Shown here: positions 41,593 to 49,342 of the stretch, piece by piece | Position numbering within the stretch: position 1 is the first letter of the stretch | How the letters are laid out: each line of letters starts with the position of its first letter | NCBI RefSeq assembly: GCF_014649855.1 | Contig: NZ_BMTV01000029.1 | Coordinates: forward strand, 42,460-106,459 | Source of the DNA: Streptomyces roseolus | Lineage (GTDB): Bacteria > Actinomycetota > Actinomycetes > Streptomycetales > Streptomycetaceae | Reading direction: 5' to 3' | DNA length: 64,000 nucleotides | Notes under the pieces: generated by a model | Told to the model about the DNA's origin: nothing | The model's input: only the letters and a program-made list of their open reading frames with translations | The model's database searches: none | Program-made: the position numbers and the translations under genes

Positions 41593-42222
41593 TCAGCAGC
41601 GCGCCGCTGCCCGGCGCAGTGGCTCGGCCGCCCCGCCCGCCGTCCGCGGCGCGAGGTGATCGAGCTCGCCGGTCGGCTCGCCCAACGCCAGCGGCGTGGA
41701 GTCCGAGCTCGGCCGGCGGCCGCCCCGGCCCTCGCCGAAGACCTGCCAGCCGGCCTTGGTCAGGGTGATGTACGCGCCGCAGCGCAACCCGTGGAGCGTG
41801 CAGGCGTCCCGGAGCCCCCACATCCAGGCCCCGTCCTCCTCCGTCCACCGCTCGTCGCCGTCCCGGCAGTAGACGAGCACCGCCGTCCGGACGGGGGCAC
41901 GCCGCCGGAGGTCGTGCGGGACCACCCGCCGCAGATGGGCGAGGAGCGCGTTCCGGAACTCCCAGCCGTCGGCGGGACCCGGGTGGCGCGTGAACGAGGC
42001 GCTGGCGGTGAGCCGCTCTTCGTGGTCGAGCACCGCCACGACCGCGGTCGTGGGCAGCGGACGATGGCGGGAGTGCAGTCCGCTCACGACCTCACGAGGA
42101 CTGCGCAGCAAGGGAATTCCGGCCGCGGCCCAGTCGGCCGGCTCCAGCATCCGGGCGAGACGGCTCGCTGAGGCGGAGCTCGAGCCGAGCGAGGCGGTGG
42201 ACGGAGCGAATCCGAGGGTCAC
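41593..42222 (-). CDS. Hypothetical protein, possibly RadC/JAB-like fold without metal site
   Basis: A 209-residue protein from GTG at 42222, preceded by GGGAGG. The central part (about 30-170) reads IPLLRSPREVVSGLHSRH, TTAVVAVLDHEERLTASAS, VRTAVLVYCRDGD, EEDGAWMWGLRDACTLHG and GAYITLTKAGWQVFGEG. The order of elements resembles RadC/JAB domains. However, the HxH-x-D metal motif at the expected place is replaced by VYCRDGD, so it would not be a metalloprotease. The C-terminus is disordered. The upstream 228 bp is relatively AT-rich and probably holds the promoter. I do not otherwise recognise it. Confidence 0.55.
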   Translation of the reverse strand: MTLGFAPSTASLGSSSASASRLARMLEPADWAAAGIPLLRSPREVVSGLHSRHRPLPTTAVVAVLDHEERLTASASFTRHPGPADGWEFRNALLAHLRRVVPHDLRRRAPVRTAVLVYCRDGDERWTEEDGAWMWGLRDACTLHGLRCGAYITLTKAGWQVFGEGRGGRRPSSDSTPLALGEPTGELDHLAPRTAGGAAEPLRRAAARC

Positions 42223-42450
42223 GGTCCTCCCTTCGGATACGCGCCCGCGAGGCGGGCAAGGTCGGGTGAGGGCGCAGCACGGCACAGTCCTTCCGGACCG
42301 CTTCGAGCCGTGTGGGGCGGTTCCCCAATTCTGGCGTGGCCCGAGCGGGGGCGGCAACGAGCAATTGAGGCGGCTGACGGTAATGAGTCGTTATGCCACT
42401 GATATCCCTGCCCAGTTACCCAGTATTCACTCGTAGTTTCCCGACCCTTC

Positions 42451-44634
42451 TCACCCCTGGACGGCGAGCACCAGGGGAAAGACTCCTTCCGCTCCGGAAC
42501 GCCGCAGCAGCCGCGCCGCCACGGCGAGTGTCCAGCCCGTGTCGGAGAGGTCGTCCACCAGGAGCACCGGGCCGCCCGCCGAGGCCACCCGCTCCGCGAG
42601 CGCGGGCGGAACCTCCAGGGCCCGGTGGAGTCCGATGACCCGCTGGGCGCTGTTGGTGCGGGACAGCCGGACGTCCTCCGCCTCGGGGGCGTACTCCACC
42701 GCGCCGAGCAGGGGCATCCGGCCGATCTCGGCGATCCGGGCGCCGAGCGAGCCGACCAGGACGGGCCGTCGCCGCGAGGCGACGGTCACCACCCCGGCGG
42801 GACGGGCCGGCGCGTCGGAGGCACCGGACGCCCAACCGCCGGGCCCCTTCGCCCAGTCGGCGAGCACCTGGACCACCGCCTGCACCACGTCGTCCGGCAC
42901 CGGGCCGTCCGGCGCAGTGTCGGCAAGGAGCGGCCGGAGCCGGTTCCCCCAGCCGATGTCCGAGAGGCGTCCGAGGGCGCGGCCGCCGAAGGCCTGCTCG
43001 CCGGCCGGGATCCGGCCCTTCAGGTCGACGCCGGCGGCGGCCAGACCCGTCGGCCACATCCGGCGGGGCTCCACGTCCGCGCCCGGGCGGCCCAGCTCGC
43101 CCCGGGCGGCGTCCAGCGCCGCGTCCGTCACCTTCGGGTCGAACCGCGGGCCCGCGCAGTTGTCGCAGCGGCCGCAGGGCGCGGCCTCCTCGTCGTCCAG
43201 CCGGCGCCGCAGGAACTCCATCCGGCACCCGGTCGTGGTGGCGTACTCGCGCATCGCCTGCTGCTCCGCCGAGCGCTGCTCGGCCACCCACGCGTACCGC
43301 TCGGTGTCGTAGACCCAGGGCTGCCCGGTGCTCTCCCAGCCGCCCTTGACCCGGCGCACGGCCCCGTCCACGTCGAGGACCTTGAGCATGGTCTCCAGGC
43401 GCGTCCGGCGCAGCTCGACCAAGGGCTCGAGCGCGGGCAGCGACAGCGGCCGGCCCGCGGCGGCGAGGACGTCCAGCGTCCGGCGCACCTGTTCCTCGGG
43501 CGGGAAGGCGACGGAGGCGAAGTACCGCCAGATCGCCTCGTCCTCCTTGCCGGGGAGCAGCAGCACCTCCGCGTGCTCCACGCCTCGTCCGGCACGGCCC
43601 ACCTGCTGGTAGTAGGCGATCGGCGAGGACGGCGACCCGAGGTGGACGACGAAGCCGAGGTCCGGTTTGTCGAAGCCCATGCCGAGCGCCGAGGTCGCCA
43701 CCAGCGCCTTGACGCGGTTCGCCAGCAGGTCGTCCTCCGCCTGCTGGCGGTCCGCGTTCTCCGTCCGCCCCGTGTACGAGGCGACCGCGTGGCCGCACTG
43801 GCGGAGGTGGGCGGTGACCTCCTCGGCGGCCGCGACGGTCAGCGTGTAGATGATCCCCGAGCCGGGCAGCTCGTCGAGGTGGTCGGCGAGCCAGGCCAGC
43901 CGGTGGGCCGCGTCGGGCAGGGTGACCACGCCGAGACTGAGGGACTCGCGGTCCAGCGGGCCGCGCAGGACGAGGGCGTCGGTGCCCGCGCCGGTGCCGA
44001 GCTGCTCGGCGACGTCCGCGGTCACCCGGGCGTTCGCCGTGGCGGTCGTGGCGAGCACCGGCACACCGGCCGGGAGATCGGCCAGCATGGTGCGCAGCCG
44101 CCGGTAGTCGGGCCGGAAGTCGTGACCCCAGTCGGAGATGCAGTGCGCCTCGTCCACCACCAGGAGACCCGTGGCGGCGGCCAGCCGCGGCAGGACCTGG
44201 TCGCGGAAGTCCGGGTTGTTGAGCCGCTCGGGGGAGACGAGCAGGACGTCGACCTCGCCGGCCGCCACCTCCTCGTGGACGCTCTCCCACTCCTCGGTGT
44301 TCGACGAGTTGATCGTGCGGGCGCGGATGCCCGCCCGGGCCGCCGCGTCCACCTGGTTGCGCATGAGGGCGAGGAGCGGGGAGACGATGACCGTGGGCCC
44401 GCTGCCGCGCTCGCGCAGCAGGGAGGTCGCGACGAAGTAGACGGCGGACTTGCCCCAGCCGGTCCGCTGCACCACCAGCGCCCGTCGGTGGTCGGCGACC
44501 AGCGCCTCGATGGCACGCCACTGGTCCTCGCGGAGTCTCGCCGCGCCGGTCGGGTCCCCGACGAGTCGGGCCAGTACGGCGTCGGCGGTGGTGCGGAGCG
44601 CGGCGCGGTCTTCCGGGCGGTCTGCGTGGGTCAT
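42451..44634 (-). CDS. recQ: RecQ family DNA helicase with C-terminal phosphoribosyltransferase-like domain
   Basis: A 727-residue 3'-5' DNA helicase for recombination and fork repair. ATG at 44634 gives MTHADRPEDR. Motif 0/I is LREDQWRAIEAL and VVQRTGWGKSAVYF (variant Walker A), the DEAH box is VVDEAHCISDWGHDFRPDYRRL, motif V is ALVATSALGMGFDKPD and motif VI is QQVGRAGRG. The zinc-binding cysteines are in TTGCRMEFL and APCGRCDNC (about 463-500). No winged RQC/HRDC domain follows. Instead, residues about 560-727 end with GPVLLVDDLSDTGWTLAVAA, a PRPP-loop signature of type I phosphoribosyltransferases. The gene is divergent from a DUF4192 gene across two DnaA-box-like sequences. Confidence 0.88.
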   Translation of the reverse strand: MTHADRPEDRAALRTTADAVLARLVGDPTGAARLREDQWRAIEALVADHRRALVVQRTGWGKSAVYFVATSLLRERGSGPTVIVSPLLALMRNQVDAAARAGIRARTINSSNTEEWESVHEEVAAGEVDVLLVSPERLNNPDFRDQVLPRLAAATGLLVVDEAHCISDWGHDFRPDYRRLRTMLADLPAGVPVLATTATANARVTADVAEQLGTGAGTDALVLRGPLDRESLSLGVVTLPDAAHRLAWLADHLDELPGSGIIYTLTVAAAEEVTAHLRQCGHAVASYTGRTENADRQQAEDDLLANRVKALVATSALGMGFDKPDLGFVVHLGSPSSPIAYYQQVGRAGRGVEHAEVLLLPGKEDEAIWRYFASVAFPPEEQVRRTLDVLAAAGRPLSLPALEPLVELRRTRLETMLKVLDVDGAVRRVKGGWESTGQPWVYDTERYAWVAEQRSAEQQAMREYATTTGCRMEFLRRRLDDEEAAPCGRCDNCAGPRFDPKVTDAALDAARGELGRPGADVEPRRMWPTGLAAAGVDLKGRIPAGEQAFGGRALGRLSDIGWGNRLRPLLADTAPDGPVPDDVVQAVVQVLADWAKGPGGWASGASDAPARPAGVVTVASRRRPVLVGSLGARIAEIGRMPLLGAVEYAPEAEDVRLSRTNSAQRVIGLHRALEVPPALAERVASAGGPVLLVDDLSDTGWTLAVAARLLRRSGAEGVFPLVLAVQG

Positions 44635-44684
44635 GCGCCCATGCAACCCGATGCCTCGGACATTCGGCGAACGAGGCGACGATC

Positions 44685-44693
44685 TGTGGACAG
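44685..44693 (-). promoter_or_regulatory. DnaA-box-like 9-mer CTGTCCACA
   Basis: Minus-strand CTGTCCACA, close to the Streptomyces DnaA box TTGTCCACA, 51 bp upstream of the recQ start. Confidence 0.4.
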
Positions 44694-44726
44694 TGCATAT
44701 CGGATCATCTGACTGTATCTGCGGAG

Positions 44727-44735
44727 TTATCCACA
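44727..44735 (+). promoter_or_regulatory. DnaA-box-like 9-mer TTATCCACA
   Basis: Exact match to the E. coli-type DnaA consensus, rare by chance at this GC content, in the recQ/DUF4192 divergent promoter region 49 bp before the ATG at 44776. Confidence 0.45.
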
Positions 44736-44775
44736 GGAGTTGTCGGAAATCGGAGATCACGAGACGGTCCTCGCC

Positions 44776-46182
44776 ATGAACGCGAACCACCACGAGACCA
44801 ACGCATCCACCCGAGGCCGCGAGATCACCCTGCGCAGCCCCTCCGAGCTCGCCGACGCCCTGCCGTTCGTGCTCGGCTTCCACCCGACCGACTCGGTCGT
44901 GCTCGTCGCCCTGCACGGAGCGAACGGCCGCTTCGGCGGCCGGATCAGGGTCGGCATCCCCCGCTCACCCGGCGAGTGGGACTCCACCGCGGACCACCTC
45001 GCCGAATGCCTCGTAGAGAACTCCGCCAAGCGCACCACGCCACCCGACGGCATCGTCGGCTTCCTGTGCCAGGACCCGCGGCCCGGCGAGACCGCGCGCC
45101 AGGTCCACGAGCGGCTGCGGCCCCTCGCACAGCGCCTCAGGACCGCCTGCGGAGCCCTCGACATCCCCGTCTACGAGGTGCTGTGCATTTCCGGCGGCCG
45201 CCACTTCTCCTACTGCTGCCCCGACACCCGCTGCTGCCCGCCGGAGGGCACCCCGCTCGCCCTCGCCGGCACCTCGGTCATGGCGGCGGCCGCCGCCTAC
45301 GCGGGAATCCAGGTACGGGGCTCGCTGCGGGAGATGGAGGCCGCCTTCAGCCCCACCGGGGCACCCGGCGAAGCGGAGCAGCGCGCCGCCCTCGACGCGG
45401 CCGCGGCCGCGATCGTCCCCCGCGTCGTCGAAGGCGCGGAGGAACACGTCCGGGCGGAGCTCCGCGAGACCACCCTGGCCCTCGCGGGCCGGCTCCTCGG
45501 CAGGTTCGGCGAGCCGCCGCGCCGGATCGGGGAGGACGGCGTCCGCCGGGGCCGGGCCGCGGTCGAGGCGGACGACGACGCCCGCGTCGACCCCGGCGAG
45601 GCGGCGGCCGTGATCCTCGGCCTCCAGGACCGCGCCACCCGCGACCGGCTCGCCGAATGGATGGAGGGGGCCGAAGGCGCCGCGGCCGTGCGGCTGTGGC
45701 GCGTCCTCGCCCGGCGCTGCGTCTCCCCCTACGAGGAGTACGCCGCCGCGCCCCTGACCCTCGCCGGCTGGGCCGCCTGGTCGACCGGCGACGAACCGAC
45801 CGCCCGCGTCGCCCTCGGCCTCGCCCTCCAGGCCGACCCCGAGTACGTCTTCGCGAGGCTGCTGCACCAGGCGTGCAACGAAGGCCTCGACCCCGAGTCG
45901 CTGCGCGCCTGCCTGCGCCAGGAGCGGGAGGACCGCGCCGCCGCGGTGAAGAAGGGCGCGGCCCCCGTCCCAGCCGGCCGGACGCGCACCCGGACCCGGA
46001 CGCGGGGGGTCCGCGCCGGATCGAGGCCGGTGCTCCCGCGGGCGGAACACGACGGCGCGCCGCGGGAGCGCGGACGGGGCCGGGGAAGGCCGGGCGTGCG
46101 GCCCGCCGGACGGGCCGCGACCCGCCCCGGAAGGCCCGCCCCGCACCACGGAGGGCGGCGCGGGACGAGGAGCGGCCGATGA
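44776..46182 (+). CDS. DUF4192 domain-containing protein
   Basis: A 468-residue cytosolic protein. ATG at 44776 was chosen; TTG at 44740 directly abuts GGAG and is less plausible. The DUF4192 domain covers about 10-370. Its typical opening ITLRSPSELADALPFVLGFHP is followed by DSVVLVALHG, a Cys-rich stretch HFSYCCPDTRCCP (about 154-166) and a helical C-terminal half ending in LAGWAAWSTGDEPTARVALG. The last 90 residues are an Arg/Gly/Pro-rich tail (GRTRTRTRTRG) that could contact nucleic acid. It is widespread in Actinobacteria without an assigned function. Confidence 0.85.
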   Translation: MNANHHETNASTRGREITLRSPSELADALPFVLGFHPTDSVVLVALHGANGRFGGRIRVGIPRSPGEWDSTADHLAECLVENSAKRTTPPDGIVGFLCQDPRPGETARQVHERLRPLAQRLRTACGALDIPVYEVLCISGGRHFSYCCPDTRCCPPEGTPLALAGTSVMAAAAAYAGIQVRGSLREMEAAFSPTGAPGEAEQRAALDAAAAAIVPRVVEGAEEHVRAELRETTLALAGRLLGRFGEPPRRIGEDGVRRGRAAVEADDDARVDPGEAAAVILGLQDRATRDRLAEWMEGAEGAAAVRLWRVLARRCVSPYEEYAAAPLTLAGWAAWSTGDEPTARVALGLALQADPEYVFARLLHQACNEGLDPESLRACLRQEREDRAAAVKKGAAPVPAGRTRTRTRTRGVRAGSRPVLPRAEHDGAPRERGRGRGRPGVRPAGRAATRPGRPAPHHGGRRGTRSGR

Positions 46183-46297
46183 CGACCGTGACCCCGCGCG
46201 CCGCCGGACCGTTCACCTCTGTGGCGGAGCCGGGCGAGCCGAGCCGCCGACACCCCGCCGGCCGTCCGGATCGCACAGAGAGCACGCCACACCTCCC

Positions 46298-48355
46298 ATG
46301 GTCCTCAGCCCTGTCCCGGCCCCCGGACACCCGACCGAACACCCCGCCAGGAAACCGCTCGCGGGGGGCGGCGCCCCCACCGTCCAGGGGCCACGCCCCG
46401 GGGAGCTTCCGCCGGTCCACGACGCCCTGGTCTGCGTCGCCCTGCCCGCCTTCGCCCTCTCACCCGAGCACGGCCAGCTCACCGGCCACGGGCCGGAGGG
46501 CGTGTACGCCTCGGGGCGGCGGCTCCTCTCCCGCAGCGTCCTGCGGGTCGCCGGTCGCGAGCCCGTCCCCCTCCAGGGACGGCTCGCCGCCGCCGACCGG
46601 GCCGTCTTCGTCGGCGCCCTCCGCGTCCCCGGTGACACCGGCCCCGACCCGGGCGTCACGGTCGAGCGCTCCCGGGGCGCCGACGGATCCGAGCGGATCA
46701 CCCTCCGCAGCGCGGTCCCCCGCCCCGTCCGCGTCCCGGTGGAGGTCGCTCTGGGCACGGATCTCGCGGAGCTGGGTGCGATCGCGTCCGGCCGCCCCCG
46801 GCCCGAGCTCAGGCCCAGCGTCCACGGCACCGGCCTCCGCTGGACCGCCCCCGACGGCCGCTCCGTGGCCGTCACCGCCGACCCCGCGCCGACGGACGCC
46901 CTGGCGGCGGCCGGGGTCCTCCGCTGGGAAACCGACCTCGCCCCCGGCACCGCCGTCACCCTCCACCTGCGTGTCCAGGCCGAGCGGGCCCCCGGCGCCG
47001 CCGCGCCCGTCGGGGGCGGCCGCCCCGGCGGGCACCTGCTCCCCGACGCCCAGGCGGAGGGCGACGACCACCGGACGGGCGCGCTGCTCCGCGCCTCCGT
47101 CGAGGACCTGCGGGCCCTCCTCCAGCGCGATCCCGCCCATCCCGCCGACGTCCATCTCGCGGCCGGCGTCCCGTGGCGCTGCGGGCCCGTCACCGCGGAA
47201 GCCCTCTGGGCGGCCCGCATGGCCCTGCCGCTCGGCACCCGGCTCGCCGCCGCCACCCTGCGCACCCTCGGCCGCACCCAGGTCGCCGACGGAACCGAGT
47301 CCGGACGCATCCCCGGCCCGCTGCGGGACGCGGGACCGCACCTCCCGCCCCGCTGCACCGGCGTCGAGGCCACCCTCGCCTTCCCCGTCGTGCTCGCCGA
47401 AGCCCGCCGATGGGGCCTGCCCGCCGCCGAGCTCGACGAGCTCCTTCCGGTGGCGGAGCGCTGCCTCGGCTGGCTGCGTCGAGGCCTCGACGCGGGCGGG
47501 CTCCTGCCGGACCCGGCGCCCGGCGGCCCCTGGCGGGCCGAGACACAGGCCCACGCCCACCGGGCCGCCCTGCTCGGGGCCGACCTCCTCGACTCCTGCG
47601 GACGACCCGGCGGGGAGGAGCTCCGGGCCGCCGCCCGCCTGCTGCGCACCCGGTTCCGCGCCGAGTTCTGGCTCGACGACCTCTCCGGCGGCCGGCCCGC
47701 CGCCGCCCGGTCGGCGGAGGGACGTTCCTGGCCCCAGTTCGGCGGGTGGGCCGCCCACCTCCTCGACACCGGGCTCCTCGACGGCGGCCGGTACGCCCAG
47801 GGGCTGCTCGACCGGACCGAGACCGAACAGCTGGCGCGGCTCCTCGGCACCCCCGCGCTCGACTCCGGCTGGGGACTGCGCAGCCTCGGCGCCAAGGAAG
47901 CCGGCCACAACCCCTTCGGGCACCGGGCCGGCGCCGTCCGCGTCCACGAGACGGCCGTCGCCGTGGCCGGACTGGCCGCCGCCGGACACGAGAAGGAGGC
48001 CGTGTCCCTGCTCCGTGGCCTCCTCGACGCCGCCGAGCGCTTCGGCCACCGGCTGCCCGAGATGTACGCGGGCGAGCAGCGCACCGCGGGTACGCGGCCC
48101 GTGCCGCACCCGGCCGCCTGCCGGCCCGCGGCCATCGCCGCCGCCGGAGCGGTCCACGCGCTCGCCGCCCTGGCCGGGATCCGTCCCGACGCCCCCGGCC
48201 GCACCGTCGCCGTGCAGCCCCTGGCCTCCGCGCCGCTGGGGGCGCTCCGGCTCTCCGGGCTGGTCGTCGCCGGGGAACCCTTCGCCGTGCGGGTGAGCCG
48301 CCTCGGGCTCGGTATGGTCGAGGAGGCCGCCGCGTCCCTGCAGCTGGGGGTGTGA
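46298..48355 (+). CDS. Glycogen debranching N-terminal domain-containing protein
   Basis: A 685-residue cytosolic protein. Residues about 40-235 match the N-terminal beta domain of glycogen debranching/amylo-alpha-1,6-glucosidase relatives (LSPEHGQLTGHGPEGVYASGRRLLSR). Residues about 290-600 form an alpha/alpha six-hairpin toroid (GVPWRCGPVTAEALWAAR, DSGWGLRSLGAKEAGHNPFG, HRAGAVRVHETAVA). In active glucosidases acidic residues sit in the toroid loops; I cannot assign them confidently here. The ATG at 46298 lacks a clear ribosome-binding site. The Nudix gene follows. It is probably involved in glycan or storage carbohydrate turnover. Confidence 0.8.
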   Translation: MVLSPVPAPGHPTEHPARKPLAGGGAPTVQGPRPGELPPVHDALVCVALPAFALSPEHGQLTGHGPEGVYASGRRLLSRSVLRVAGREPVPLQGRLAAADRAVFVGALRVPGDTGPDPGVTVERSRGADGSERITLRSAVPRPVRVPVEVALGTDLAELGAIASGRPRPELRPSVHGTGLRWTAPDGRSVAVTADPAPTDALAAAGVLRWETDLAPGTAVTLHLRVQAERAPGAAAPVGGGRPGGHLLPDAQAEGDDHRTGALLRASVEDLRALLQRDPAHPADVHLAAGVPWRCGPVTAEALWAARMALPLGTRLAAATLRTLGRTQVADGTESGRIPGPLRDAGPHLPPRCTGVEATLAFPVVLAEARRWGLPAAELDELLPVAERCLGWLRRGLDAGGLLPDPAPGGPWRAETQAHAHRAALLGADLLDSCGRPGGEELRAAARLLRTRFRAEFWLDDLSGGRPAAARSAEGRSWPQFGGWAAHLLDTGLLDGGRYAQGLLDRTETEQLARLLGTPALDSGWGLRSLGAKEAGHNPFGHRAGAVRVHETAVAVAGLAAAGHEKEAVSLLRGLLDAAERFGHRLPEMYAGEQRTAGTRPVPHPAACRPAAIAAAGAVHALAALAGIRPDAPGRTVAVQPLASAPLGALRLSGLVVAGEPFAVRVSRLGLGMVEEAAASLQLGV

Positions 48356-48435
48356 CGCATGCCGGACACGGAGACGAGGAAGCCCTTCCGGCCGGGGGAG
48401 GAGGGCGAAGGCGGAGAGCGCACGACGCGTGTTTA

Positions 48436-48457
48436 TCGTCAAAAGGACGACTATGAT
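48436..48457 (+). promoter_or_regulatory. Inverted repeat and -10 at the Nudix regulator promoter
   Basis: TCGTC-AAAAG-GACGA (48436-48450) is a perfect repeat lying directly against the -10 TATGAT (48452-48457). The -10 ends 6 nt before the ATG at 48464. A repressor bound there would block the promoter. Confidence 0.6.
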
Positions 48458-48463
48458 CGCGGC

Positions 48464-49219
48464 ATGCCCTACGACCCGTCGGCCTTCCCGCCCTTCGCTG
48501 TCACCGTCGACCTGGTCGTCCTCACCGTGCGGAGCCACGCGCTGTGCACCCTGGTCGTCCGCAGGGGAGAAGAGCCCTTCCAGGGAAGATGGGCGCTGCC
48601 GGGAGGTTTCGTCCGTGACGACGAGGACCTCGGCGCCGCCGCCGCGCGCGAGCTGGCCGAGGAGACCGGGCTGCGCGCCCACGACCCGTCGGCGCCGTCG
48701 CCGGACAACGGCGCGCACCTGGAACAGCTCGCCACCTACGGAGCGCCCGGGCGCGACCCGCGGATGCGGGTGGTGAGCGTCGCCCACCTCGCGCTCGCCC
48801 CCGACCTGCCCGCGCCCCGGCCGGGTGGTGACGCCAACAGCGTGCGCTGGGCACCCGTGGAGAAACTGCTCGACCAGGCGTGGGCCACCGACCCCGGCTC
48901 CCCGGACGCGCTCGCCTTCGACCACGCCCAGATCCTCTCCGACGGCGTGGAGCGGGCCCGTTCGAAGATCGAGTACTCTTCGCTCGCCACGGCGTTCTGT
49001 CCGCCGGAGTTCACCGTCGGCGAGCTGCGCCGGGTGTACGAGGCGGTCTGGGGTGTGACGCTCGACCCCCGCAACTTCCACCGCAAGGTCACCGGCACCC
49101 CCGGCTTCCTCGTGCCGACCGGAGGAACCACGACCCGTCAGGGAGGGCGCCCCGCCCAGCTGTTCAGGGCCGGCGGAGCGACCCTGCTCAACCCGCCGAT
49201 GCTGCGCCCCGAGGTCTGA
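48464..49219 (+). CDS. Nudix hydrolase-family transcriptional regulator (NrtR-like)
   Basis: A 251-residue protein from ATG at 48464, which is leaderless-like after a TATGAT -10. The longer frame from 48359 would read through the promoter. The N-terminal Nudix fold contains FQGRWALPGGFVRDDEDLGAAAARELAEETG. This Nudix box keeps the REL-EE core (AARELAEETG) and may bind or hydrolyse ADP-ribose-like nucleotides. The C-terminal region (about 165-235) is a winged helix (CPPEFTVGELRRVYEAVWG, DPRNFHRKVTG), as in NrtR regulators of NAD metabolism. No NAD genes are adjacent. The inverted repeat at its own promoter suggests autoregulation. Confidence 0.85.
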   Translation: MPYDPSAFPPFAVTVDLVVLTVRSHALCTLVVRRGEEPFQGRWALPGGFVRDDEDLGAAAARELAEETGLRAHDPSAPSPDNGAHLEQLATYGAPGRDPRMRVVSVAHLALAPDLPAPRPGGDANSVRWAPVEKLLDQAWATDPGSPDALAFDHAQILSDGVERARSKIEYSSLATAFCPPEFTVGELRRVYEAVWGVTLDPRNFHRKVTGTPGFLVPTGGTTTRQGGRPAQLFRAGGATLLNPPMLRPEV

Positions 49220-49222
49220 GGA

Positions 49223-49250
49223 GCGGAGGCCTCCGCCGCCCCCGGGGCGG
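49223..49250 (+). terminator. Weak GC-rich hairpins after the Nudix gene
   Basis: Palindrome GCGGAGGCCTCCGC (49223-49236) followed at once by CCGCCCC-C-GGGGCGG. It could terminate the Nudix transcript. Confidence 0.4.
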
Positions 49251-49342
49251 CAACCCTGCGCGGAAAGTCCGAAATCTAACGTTATCTTGCTGCGATAGCG
49301 CCGCCCTGCCGCGGAGCGGTGACTCCTACCGCGAGAGATGCG

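Noticed and set aside
42723..44634. RecQ as a classical RecQ with RQC and HRDC domains
   Set aside because: The sequence after the zinc region does not match either domain and ends with a PRPP-loop-like motif.
44700..44775. A replication origin in the recQ/DUF4192 region
   Set aside because: Only two DnaA-like 9-mers occur; Streptomyces oriC has many boxes and lies between dnaA and dnaN.
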